A DNA stretch of 64,000 nucleotides from Paracoccus seriniphilus (GTDB lineage Bacteria > Pseudomonadota > Alphaproteobacteria > Rhodobacterales > Rhodobacteraceae): NCBI RefSeq assembly GCF_028553745.1, contig NZ_CP067132.1:1-64000 (forward strand), given 5' to 3'. This document shows, in pieces, positions 33,645 through 41,139 of this stretch (position 1 is the stretch's first letter; every line of letters begins with the position of its first letter). A program made the position numbers and the translations under genes. The notes beneath the pieces are model-generated. The model was not told where the DNA came from. It worked only from the letters and a program-made list of their open reading frames with translations, and made no database searches.

Positions 33645-35618
33645 ATGGCCGATCCGCTCAGCATCTTTCTGACCGCCTTCAGCCCGATGAATGTCGGGCT
33701 TGCTTTCCTTGGAGTTCTGGCCGGCACGGTCATCGGCGCCTTGCCGGGGCTGTCCGCGACCATGGCCATTGCCGTTTTGGTGCCGTTTACTTTCGTGATG
33801 GACCCGGCTTCGGGGCTGATCATGCTGGGCGCGATCTATACCGGCGCGATCTATGGCGGGGCCTTTGCCGCAATTCTTGTGAACACGCCGGGCACGCCAT
33901 CCGCCATTGCCACGACCTTTGACGGCTTTCCCATGGCCAAGCGCGGAGATGGCGATCTGGCCGTGACACTGGCCACCATTGCCAGCGTGGTTGGCGGATT
34001 GGTCGGTGCCCTGCTGCTGATGACCCTGTCGCCGAAACTGGCGACTCTGGCGCTTGCCTTTCAGTCAACCGAGTATTTCTGGCTGGCCATTCTGGGGCTG
34101 ACTTTGATCGCGACCCTGTCGCAAGGCAATGTCGTCAAGGGGATGATCGGAGGCATGTTCGGTCTGTTCCTGTCGATGATCGGGGTTGCCGTCATCGGCG
34201 GGGATGTCCGTTTCACCGGGGGGTTCCCCTCGATGCTGGGCGGGATCGATATCGTCGCGGCGCTGATCGGGCTGTATTGCATTCCCGTGCTGATCAATAT
34301 GGTCGCTTCGCCGGGCCAGCATCTGGAACCCGCGCCGGCGCGCGGCTTTCGTCTTTTCGAGGCTTTGGGCATTGCCCTGCGGGACTGGGTGAACCTGCTG
34401 CGCTCATCCCTGATCGGGACGTTGGTCGGCATCCTGCCGGGCGCCGGTGGCTCGATTGCCTCGCTGATTTCCTATGCCGAGGCCCGGCGTGCCTCATCGC
34501 GGGCAGAACATTTCGGCAAGGGCGAACCGGCAGGGCTTTTGTCTACCGAGAGCGCCAATAACGCCACCGTCGGCGGCGGTTTCATTCCGACGCTGGTGCT
34601 GGGCATTCCCGGGACGCCGCCCGATGCGGTGATCATGGGCGCGCTGATGGTGCAGGGTATCCGCACCGGTCCGGCGCTGTTCCAGTCGGGCGATGGCACG
34701 GTCTATATCTTCATGCTGGGGCTGTTGATCGCGACGCTGCTGATGTTGCCGACCGGTCTGGTGGTGGGGCGCTATGCGTTCCGTTTCATCGCCAATGTGC
34801 CCAAGGCGATGCTGGTGCCGCTAATTGCCTATATGACCATCGTTGGCAGTTTTGCGATCCATTCCAACCCGCATGACGTGCTGGTGATGGTGGTGATGGG
34901 CCTTGTTGGCTGGGTGGCGGCGCGTGGCGGTTATGGCGCCTCGCCCATCGTTCTGGGCCTGGTTCTGGGCCAGATCGCCGAGCAGGGCTTCATGCGGGCC
35001 TGGATGATCGGTGGTGCTCGCGGTGACTTCATGGGGCAGTTGCTGCTGAACCGGCCGATCAGCTGGGGCATCGTTGCCCTGATCGCCGTGACGCTGTGCC
35101 TGCCGTTGCTGCGGCGCAAGCGGATGGCCGAGGTCACGGCAACAGCGGTCCAGACGCAAGCCGGCGCGCGCGCGGATATGCCCGGGCTGACCGGCGCCGT
35201 GGTCTTTCTGTTCCTGGGCCTGTGGATTCTGCTGCAGGCCCGCACGCTCAGCACCATGGCCGCGGCTTTCCCGTTGGCGGTAGGCGGGGCGATGATCCTG
35301 CTGTCTGCCTTGCAGATCCTCCGCTCGTGGCGCGGTGGCGGTGTCGTCGGGCTGGAGGCCGGTGATGACGATGCCACCGGTCGGGGGCTGGTCCTGGCGC
35401 TGACCATGTTGGGCTGGGCGCTGATCTTTCCCCATCTCGGCATGTTCACCACCTCTTTGATCGCCTGTGCGATCCTGACCGTCACCGGCCTGTTCGAGCG
35501 GCCTGGCTTTGCCCGAATGATGACCTATGGGACCGGCGTTCTGGTGATGGTCAGCGCCTTCTATCTGCTGATGGTGCGCGTGCTCAACATCCCGATGCCG
35601 ATCGGGATTCTTCCCTGA
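33645..35618 (+). CDS. Fused TTT permease: TctA domain followed by TctB domain
   Basis: A single 657-aa protein combines both membrane subunits. Residues 1 to about 495 are TctA (GTVIGALPGLSATMAIAV at about 27-44, ILVNTPGTPSAIATTFDGFPMAKRG at about 77-101, second repeat VGILPGAGGSIASLISYAEA at about 263-282). After a charged linker (about 485-510) residues 511-657 form a four-helix TctB-like unit (LTGAVVFLFLGLWILLQARTL to LNIPMPIG). The other three TTT systems in the window have separate TctA and TctB. Role: membrane channel for sulfolactate uptake with the preceding receptor. Confidence 0.9.
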   Translation: MADPLSIFLTAFSPMNVGLAFLGVLAGTVIGALPGLSATMAIAVLVPFTFVMDPASGLIMLGAIYTGAIYGGAFAAILVNTPGTPSAIATTFDGFPMAKRGDGDLAVTLATIASVVGGLVGALLLMTLSPKLATLALAFQSTEYFWLAILGLTLIATLSQGNVVKGMIGGMFGLFLSMIGVAVIGGDVRFTGGFPSMLGGIDIVAALIGLYCIPVLINMVASPGQHLEPAPARGFRLFEALGIALRDWVNLLRSSLIGTLVGILPGAGGSIASLISYAEARRASSRAEHFGKGEPAGLLSTESANNATVGGGFIPTLVLGIPGTPPDAVIMGALMVQGIRTGPALFQSGDGTVYIFMLGLLIATLLMLPTGLVVGRYAFRFIANVPKAMLVPLIAYMTIVGSFAIHSNPHDVLVMVVMGLVGWVAARGGYGASPIVLGLVLGQIAEQGFMRAWMIGGARGDFMGQLLLNRPISWGIVALIAVTLCLPLLRRKRMAEVTATAVQTQAGARADMPGLTGAVVFLFLGLWILLQARTLSTMAAAFPLAVGGAMILLSALQILRSWRGGGVVGLEAGDDDATGRGLVLALTMLGWALIFPHLGMFTTSLIACAILTVTGLFERPGFARMMTYGTGVLVMVSAFYLLMVRVLNIPMPIGILP

Positions 35619-35638
35619 TATCAAGTGAAAGGAACCTC

Positions 35639-36571
35639 ATGTCACGCGTTGTGATCTCGGAATTCATGGACGAGACCGCCGTCGAGCGGCTGTCAGGGGC
35701 TGCGCCGACTCTCTACCAGCCCGATCTGGTGGACCGGCGCGAAGACCTCATTGCGGCCCTTGGCGGCGCCGAAGTGCTGGTGGTGCGCAACCGCACGCGG
35801 GTTGATGCGGCCCTGCTGGATGCGGGCAAGGGATTGCAGGCCGTCGGGCGTCTGGGCGTGGGGCTGGACAATATCGATCTGGATGCCTGCAAGGCACGGG
35901 GTATTCAGGTCTGGCCAGCGACTGGGGCCAATGATCTGGCTGTCGCCGAATATGTCCTCACCTCGGTGCTGATGCTGTTGCGTGGTGCCTATCTGGCCTC
36001 GGCATCGGTGGCGGCGGGCGATTGGCCGCGCCAGCAGCTGATCGGACGGGAAATGTCGGGCCGGGTCATGGGCTTGCTGGGCTATGGGGCAATTGCGCGG
36101 CAGGTTGCGACAAGGGTCAAGGCCATGGGCATGTCGGTGATCGCGCATGATCCGCATCTGCCGCAATCCGACCCGGCGTGGAGCGGAATCGGGCGTGTCT
36201 CGCTTGAGGAGCTGCTGGCGCAGTCCGACGCTCTGAGCCTGCATGTTCCGCTGACTCCGCAGACACGACACATTATCGACGCCAAGGCCCTGACGCGCAT
36301 GAAGCCCGGTGCGGTTCTGGTGAATGCGGCGCGGGGCGGTGTTGTGGATGAGGCCGCGCTGGCTGCAGCCCTGGGTGAAGGCCGCCTTGCCGGCGCGGCG
36401 CTGGATGTCTTCGAGGTCGAACCTCTGGATGCCGCCCATGGCGCGAACTTCGCAGGGATCTCCAACATCATCCTGACCCCGCATATCGCCGGCGTCACCG
36501 AGGAATCGAATATCCGCGTCAGCAATATGATTGCCGACAAGGTTCTGGACCATCTGAAGGAAAGGGTCTGA
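35639..36571 (+). CDS. slcC: (S)-sulfolactate dehydrogenase (D-2-hydroxyacid dehydrogenase family)
   Basis: NAD-dependent oxidation of (S)-sulfolactate to sulfopyruvate, 310 aa. Family marks: LGVGLDNIDLDACKARGI (73-90), NAD motif GLLGYGAIAR (145-154, last Gly replaced by Ala), and the catalytic triad R232 (NAARGG), E261 and H282 (TPHIAG). SerA phosphoglycerate dehydrogenase has an extra C-terminal domain and would not sit with comC and suyAB, so slcC is preferred. AAAGGA precedes the ATG. Confidence 0.88.
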   Translation: MSRVVISEFMDETAVERLSGAAPTLYQPDLVDRREDLIAALGGAEVLVVRNRTRVDAALLDAGKGLQAVGRLGVGLDNIDLDACKARGIQVWPATGANDLAVAEYVLTSVLMLLRGAYLASASVAAGDWPRQQLIGREMSGRVMGLLGYGAIARQVATRVKAMGMSVIAHDPHLPQSDPAWSGIGRVSLEELLAQSDALSLHVPLTPQTRHIIDAKALTRMKPGAVLVNAARGGVVDEAALAAALGEGRLAGAALDVFEVEPLDAAHGANFAGISNIILTPHIAGVTEESNIRVSNMIADKVLDHLKERV

Positions 36572-36573
36572 TC

Positions 36574-37605
36574 ATGCCCCGTATCAGTCTGACACAAGCG
36601 CATGATCTGGCGGTCGCGGCCCTGATGCGCTGCAATACCTCGCAGCCCAATGCCGAAGCCGTTGCCCGCGCCCTGATTGCCGCCGAAGCGGTCGGTCAGG
36701 CCGGGCATGGCTTGCGCCGGATGCCCTCTTATGCTGCGCAGTCCCAAAGCGGCAAGGTCGACGGCCATGCCGTCCCAACCCAGACAGTGGGCCGTCCCGG
36801 CGTGTTGAGGGTCGATGCCCAAAACGGCTTTGCCTATCCGGCGATGGATCTGGCTGTGGATTGGCTGACTGCAAATGCACCGAAACAGGGCATTGCCGTC
36901 GCCGGAATTACCCATTCCCATCATTGCGGCGTGGCCGGTGTGACGGTCGAACGTCTGGCCGATGCCGGACTGGTGGCGATGATGTTTGCCAATGCGCCGG
37001 CAGCCATGGCGCCATGGGGTGGGCGGCGCGCATTGTTCGGCACCGACCCGATCGCCTTCGCCGCACCGCGCGCGGATGGTCAGCCCGCCATCGTGGTGGA
37101 TGTGTCCCTGTCCAAGGTCGCGCGTGGCAAGATCATGGCCGCCGATCAGCGTGGCGATGACATTCCCGAGGGCTGGGCGCTGGACGGCGAAGGTCGCGCG
37201 ACAACCGACCCGAAAGCCGCGCTGGCGGGCACCATGATCCCGATGGGCGATGCCAAGGGCACCGCACTGGCATTGATGGTCGAACTGCTGGCCGCCGGAC
37301 TGGTCGGTGCGAATTTCGGACATGAGGCATCGTCCTTCTTCACGGGCGAAGGTCCCGCGCCCGGCGTCGGGCAGCTGTTGCTTGCAATTGATCCGCGCGC
37401 ATTTGCCTTTGGGGATGAGCCGGCGCCCGCGCTGAGCCGTTTCGAGGATCTGGCCGGTGCGGTAGAAACCCAACCGGGCGCAAGGTTGCCGGGAGCGCGG
37501 CGCGTCTGGCTGAGGAAGCAGGCCATGCAGGACGGGATCGAGGTCGAAGACTCGCTGCTGGGCCAGATCGAGGCCCTTGGCACCGCTACCGCTGCACAGG
37601 TCTGA
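36574..37605 (+). CDS. comC: (2R)-3-sulfolactate dehydrogenase (Ldh2/malate dehydrogenase-2 family)
   Basis: NAD(P)H-dependent reduction of sulfopyruvate to (R)-sulfolactate, completing inversion of the S enantiomer. 343 aa. Ldh2 family marks: AAEAVGQAGHGLRRMPSYAAQ (about 28-48), the catalytic-histidine region AGITHSHHCGVAG (about 110-122), GRRALFGTDPIAFAAPR and GDAKGTALALMVELLAAGL. Two bases after slcC and one base before suyZ, so clearly co-transcribed. Confidence 0.88.
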   Translation: MPRISLTQAHDLAVAALMRCNTSQPNAEAVARALIAAEAVGQAGHGLRRMPSYAAQSQSGKVDGHAVPTQTVGRPGVLRVDAQNGFAYPAMDLAVDWLTANAPKQGIAVAGITHSHHCGVAGVTVERLADAGLVAMMFANAPAAMAPWGGRRALFGTDPIAFAAPRADGQPAIVVDVSLSKVARGKIMAADQRGDDIPEGWALDGEGRATTDPKAALAGTMIPMGDAKGTALALMVELLAAGLVGANFGHEASSFFTGEGPAPGVGQLLLAIDPRAFAFGDEPAPALSRFEDLAGAVETQPGARLPGARRVWLRKQAMQDGIEVEDSLLGQIEALGTATAAQV

Positions 37606-37606
37606 C

Positions 37607-38665
37607 ATGAGCGCACAACAACAGGTTTCCGGTGTCGGCGGTCTTGCCGCTCGGCTGGGTCTGCCAAGCGCGCGTGATCTGCGTCGCTATTTTCCGGGCA
37701 TGGCCGTTTCTGTTCTGGTCGCGATGACCGCACAGTTCCTGTCGGAGCACTATGGTGCTCCGGCCATGCTGATGGCGCTGTTGCTGGGGTTGGCACTGAA
37801 CTTTCTGGCCGAAGAGGGCACCCGCACCCTGCCGGGGGTCGAATATTCGGCCAAGACGATTCTGCGTCTTGGGGTTGCGCTGCTGGGCGCGCGGATCTCG
37901 GCCCAGATGCTGGCCGATCTGGGTGCACCAATGATTGCACTGGTCATCGCTGGCGTGGTCTTTACCATCGTGTTTGCCTTGCTGGCCGCGCGACTGTTCG
38001 GGCGGGGCTGGCGGTTGGCGCTGTTGACCGGCGGCTCGGTCGCGATCTGCGGGGCCTCGGCGGCCATGGCGATTGCTGCGGTGCTTCCCAAGACTGACAA
38101 GTCTGAACGAAATCTTGCCTTTACCGTCCTGTCGGTGACGCTGCTGTCCACGATTGCAATGGTGGTCTATCCCTTGCTGGCGGGGTTCTTCGGGTTCTCG
38201 TCCCTGGAATCGGGCGTCTTCCTGGGCGGGACGATCCATGACGTGGCACAGGTGGTTGGCGCCGGCTTCTCGGTCGGTCCCGAGGTGGGAGAGACGGCCA
38301 CCCTGGTCAAGCTGATCCGCGTGTCGATGCTGGCGCCGGTGGTATTGATCTTCTCGTTGTCGATCCGGGCCAGAGGTCTTGAAGATCAGGTCAGCGACGG
38401 CAAGCGTCCGCCCTTGCTGCCAAGCTTCGTGCTGGGCTTTCTGCTGCTGGCAGTGCTGAACTCGATCGGGCTGATCCCCGCGTCGGTTGCGCATCTGGCC
38501 GAGACGCTCAGCAAATGGGCCTTGCTGATCGCCATTGCGGCAGTGGGCATCAAGACGTCGCTTGTAAAGATGCTGGAGGTCGGCGGCACGGCGATTGCCC
38601 TGATCGTGATGGAAACCGTCATGCTGGGGGCATTCATCGTCGCGGGGGTGCATCTGATCAACTGA
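37607..38665 (+). CDS. suyZ: Putative sulfite exporter (YeiH/PF03601 family)
   Basis: Inner-membrane protein of 352 aa with about ten membrane helices. YeiH/UPF0324 marks: ILRLGVALLGARISAQMLADLG, GGSVAICGASAAMAIAAVLP, FLGGTIHDVAQVVGAGFSVG and LIRVSMLAPVVLIFSL. PF03601 proteins next to desulfonation genes are described as sulfite/sulfate exporters (suyZ). It would remove the sulfite made by SuyAB. No sulfite dehydrogenase gene occurs in the window. Last gene of the suy operon. Confidence 0.87.
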   Translation: MSAQQQVSGVGGLAARLGLPSARDLRRYFPGMAVSVLVAMTAQFLSEHYGAPAMLMALLLGLALNFLAEEGTRTLPGVEYSAKTILRLGVALLGARISAQMLADLGAPMIALVIAGVVFTIVFALLAARLFGRGWRLALLTGGSVAICGASAAMAIAAVLPKTDKSERNLAFTVLSVTLLSTIAMVVYPLLAGFFGFSSLESGVFLGGTIHDVAQVVGAGFSVGPEVGETATLVKLIRVSMLAPVVLIFSLSIRARGLEDQVSDGKRPPLLPSFVLGFLLLAVLNSIGLIPASVAHLAETLSKWALLIAIAAVGIKTSLVKMLEVGGTAIALIVMETVMLGAFIVAGVHLIN

Positions 38666-38674
38666 TGCCGGGTC

Positions 38675-38700
38675 AGGGCACCGCTAACTGGTGGTGCCCT
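38675..38700. terminator. Hairpin between convergent suyZ and iclR genes
   Basis: AGGGCACC (38675-38682), ten-base loop, GGTGCCCT (38693-38700): eight perfect pairs spanning the iclR stop and following suyZ by nine bases. It could end transcription from both sides; no T-run. Confidence 0.6.
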
Positions 38701-39478
38701 CGCCAGCCATGATGCCGCCCAGTTTCAACGTGATGCGCCGGGCCGCATCCTGCAGGGCGGGCAGCCATTGGGTCAATGTCGCATAGGGCACGCGAAATAC
38801 CGGCGCGGATATGCTTACCGCGGCCATGATCTTGCCGTTGGCGGCATAGATCGGGGCGGCAATACAATGAATTTCCGGCTGATGTTCGCAGCGGTCGATG
38901 GCATAGCCCTGTTGCCTGATTTCCTGCAACTCGGCCTGCAGGGACGGCAGATCGCAGATGGTCGTATCGGTGCTGCGGGTCAGGGGCAGGCGAGGCAGCA
39001 ATGCGGTCAGCGTGTCCTCTTCGGTGAAGGCGAGGATGGTCTTGCCCAGACCCGTGCAATGCAACGGCGCGCGGTTGCCCAGTTGCGAAATCATCTGCAA
39101 TGTCTGCTGACTCTGGATCCGGTCGACATAGACCAGCTGCGTGTCGTCGCGCTGTCCGACCAGAACATTCTCCTGCACCTGCTTGCTGAGATCCTCGATC
39201 TCGGGCCGAACGGCGTCGCGGATTTCCAGCCCGTGAACGGCCTTCAGTGACAGGCCGGACAGTCGCAATCCCAGTCGATAGCCGCTGTCCTCGGGACGAA
39301 ATTCCAGCAATCTTTCCTGGGTCAATGCTGCAAGCGTGCGATGCAACGAGCTTTTGGGCAGCTTCAGCTCTTTCATCAGCGTCGAAAATGACGGCGGCGT
39401 GCGGTGGCGAGAAACCTCTTCCAGAACAAGGATCGCCCGGCTGAGGGGGGTGCTGCTGTCGGCGGCGCGCTTGGGCAT
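38684..39478 (-). CDS. IclR-family transcriptional regulator
   Basis: 264 aa. N-terminal winged helix-turn-helix SRAILVLEEVSRHRTPPSFSTLMKELKLPKSSLHRTLAALTQERLLEF (about 13-60) and an IclR effector domain (GLEIRDAVRPEIEDLSKQVQENVLVGQR to AAPIYAANGKIMAAVSISAP). ATG at 39478 follows GGAAG. It is divergent from the TTT/aldolase operon at 39643, with an IclR-type palindrome between, so that operon is the first candidate target. IclR proteins also regulate suy genes elsewhere, and suyZ is convergent, so an effect on suy cannot be excluded. Confidence 0.88.
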   Translation of the reverse strand: MPKRAADSSTPLSRAILVLEEVSRHRTPPSFSTLMKELKLPKSSLHRTLAALTQERLLEFRPEDSGYRLGLRLSGLSLKAVHGLEIRDAVRPEIEDLSKQVQENVLVGQRDDTQLVYVDRIQSQQTLQMISQLGNRAPLHCTGLGKTILAFTEEDTLTALLPRLPLTRSTDTTICDLPSLQAELQEIRQQGYAIDRCEHQPEIHCIAAPIYAANGKIMAAVSISAPVFRVPYATLTQWLPALQDAARRITLKLGGIMAGEGTTS

Positions 39479-39510
39479 GTCTGCTTCCTTCCGTGAACGG
39501 AATGACCGGG

Positions 39511-39539
39511 TTGACTCGATTATCCCCCCTCGATAGCGT
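39511..39539 (+). promoter_or_regulatory. Candidate promoter for the tctCBA-aldolase operon
   Basis: TTGACT (39511-39516) is a good -35 box. The matching -10 is weak: GATAGC at 15 or TAGCGT at 17 bases. The operator repeats begin a few bases downstream. Confidence 0.4.
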
Positions 39540-39543
39540 GTCA

Positions 39544-39577
39544 TTTAAAGGAACTCAAGTTCCGTTTAAAGGAACTC
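39544..39577. promoter_or_regulatory. IclR-type operator with direct and inverted repeats
   Basis: TTTAAAGGAACTC occurs twice, at 39544-39556 and 39565-39577, exactly 21 bases apart (two helical turns). The first copy is part of the inverted repeat GGAACT-CA-AGTTCC (39550-39563). Palindromes with GGAA/TTCC arms are known IclR-protein sites. Confidence 0.7.
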
Positions 39578-39642
39578 CGACAGCGTGCAGGAGGAGCATC
39601 GCGATCGTGGTTCGCATTCAGCCTGTTTCTGGGGAGGAACAT

Positions 39643-40623
39643 ATGACCAATAAATTCTCGCTGATCGCACGGGCCGCTACTGCGGCTTGCGCTCTGGCCC
39701 TGACCGTCACGGGCGCCACTGCGGGTGATTATCCCGACCGGCCGATCAGCATGACCGTGCCATGGGCAGCAGGAGGCGGAACCGATGTGGTCGCGCGTAT
39801 CGTGGCTGCCGGTCTGGAAGAGCAACTGGGCGCGCCGGTGAACGTCGTGAACCGGACAGGCGGGGGCGGCGTGGTCGGTCATGCCGCCATCGCAGATGCC
39901 AAGCCGGACGGATATACCGTCGGCTTCATTACTGCCGAAATCAACATGATGCATCATCTTGGAATGACGGATCTGGATCATCGTTCCTACAAGCTGATCG
40001 CCATGATCAATGGCGAACCGGCTGGCATCCACGTCCGCGCCGATTCCGAATATGAAACCATGCAGGATCTGCTGGACACCATCGCATCCGGATCAAAGCG
40101 GATGACGTCTTCGGGCACGGCCGCAGGCGGGGTTTATCATCTGGCATTGGGCGGCATGCTGCTGGAGGCTGGTCTGGGCACGGACGCGGTGATCTGGGTG
40201 CCAAGCCAGGGCGCCGCGCCCGCGCTGCAGGAACTGGTGGCCGATGCGACAGATTTCGTCATGGCTCAGCTGCCTGAAGCGCAATCCATCGTCGATGCCG
40301 GACAGGCGCGGACCCTTGCAGTCATGTCTGCCGAGCGTCTGGACGGTTTTGAGGATGTCCCGACCCTGAAAGAGGCGACCGGGCTTGATGTCACCATGTC
40401 GGGCATGCGGGCGCTGGCTGTTCCCGCCGATACGCCGGACGAGATTGTTGCGACATTGTCCGAGGCGGCTGCCGCGCTGGTGGAAAGCGACAGTTTCCGG
40501 GAACGCATGGCTCAGGGCGGCTATGGCATCCATTATCTGAACGGAGAGGATCTGACCGCCCTGCTGGACAGACGCGATGAACAGATGGGCGAGATCATTC
40601 AGGCGCTTGGCCTGGCAAGATGA
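39643..40623 (+). CDS. tctC: TTT substrate-binding protein (TctC family), copy 3
   Basis: Periplasmic receptor of 326 aa, signal peptide about 1-28 (TGATAGDYP). TctC marks: DRPISMTVPWAAGGGTDVVARIVAAGL, VNVVNRTGGGGVVGHAAIADAKPDGYTVG, SSGTAAGGVYHLALGG and VPTLKEATG. GGGGAGGAA precedes the ATG at 39643. It is most similar in wording to the copy at 57941 (shared VPWxAGGGTD, VNVVNRTGGxGVVGH, PDGYTxG), suggesting these two are the closest paralogues of the four. Ligand unknown; a dicarboxylate fits the downstream enzymes. Confidence 0.92.
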   Translation: MTNKFSLIARAATAACALALTVTGATAGDYPDRPISMTVPWAAGGGTDVVARIVAAGLEEQLGAPVNVVNRTGGGGVVGHAAIADAKPDGYTVGFITAEINMMHHLGMTDLDHRSYKLIAMINGEPAGIHVRADSEYETMQDLLDTIASGSKRMTSSGTAAGGVYHLALGGMLLEAGLGTDAVIWVPSQGAAPALQELVADATDFVMAQLPEAQSIVDAGQARTLAVMSAERLDGFEDVPTLKEATGLDVTMSGMRALAVPADTPDEIVATLSEAAAALVESDSFRERMAQGGYGIHYLNGEDLTALLDRRDEQMGEIIQALGLAR

Positions 40624-40665
40624 CCGGGACCAATGTGACGGCTTCGGGATCGCAAGCGAGGCATC

Positions 40666-41139
40666 ATGAAACTTTCTGACATGTTGCTCGGGCTGATTTT
40701 CGCTGCCTTCGGACTGTGGATGTTCATTGCCTCTGCCGGATTCCCGGCGGCCCCGGGCATGGCCTTTGGATCGGGGTTGTTTCCCCGCATCCTGGCCGTC
40801 GGCTTCATGGTCTGCGGTGCCTTTCTGGCCGGGCAGCAGATGCTGTCTTCAGACCCGGATCACTGGTTCACGCGCCCCATATGGGCACAAAGCCTGACGG
40901 GTTGTCTGCGCTTCGGGCTCGTTCCTCTGGGGATACTGTTTTACATATTGGTCGCGCCGCATATGGGGATGATCCCGACCTCGGTGCTGATCCTTGCGGT
41001 CTTCTTTGCGCTGCTGAACGTGCGGATGCGTGTCGGGCTGCCGGTCGCCCTGCTGGCCCCGATCGGCGTCTATCTCCTGTTTTCCAAATTCCTGCTGGTG
41101 CCGCTGCCACGCGGTCTGCTTGAAGGGATGCCATTCTGA
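40666..41139 (+). CDS. tctB: TTT small membrane subunit (TctB family), copy 3
   Basis: 157 aa with four membrane segments (about 5-22, 38-58, 75-100, 110-150). Opens MKLSDMLLGLIFAAFGLWMF and ends in PLPRGLLEGMPF. The TctB call rests on size, topology and its place between tctC and tctA. Stop and tctA start overlap (TGATG). Confidence 0.88.
   Translation: MKLSDMLLGLIFAAFGLWMFIASAGFPAAPGMAFGSGLFPRILAVGFMVCGAFLAGQQMLSSDPDHWFTRPIWAQSLTGCLRFGLVPLGILFYILVAPHMGMIPTSVLILAVFFALLNVRMRVGLPVALLAPIGVYLLFSKFLLVPLPRGLLEGMPF

Noticed and set aside
35639..36571. D-3-phosphoglycerate dehydrogenase SerA
   Set aside because: Short 310-aa form without the regulatory C-terminal domain, and placed directly before comC in the suy operon.
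38675..38700. Classical intrinsic terminator
   Set aside because: The stem is strong, but no T-run follows on either strand; listed only as a likely transcription-end hairpin. The same applies to 15122-15149.
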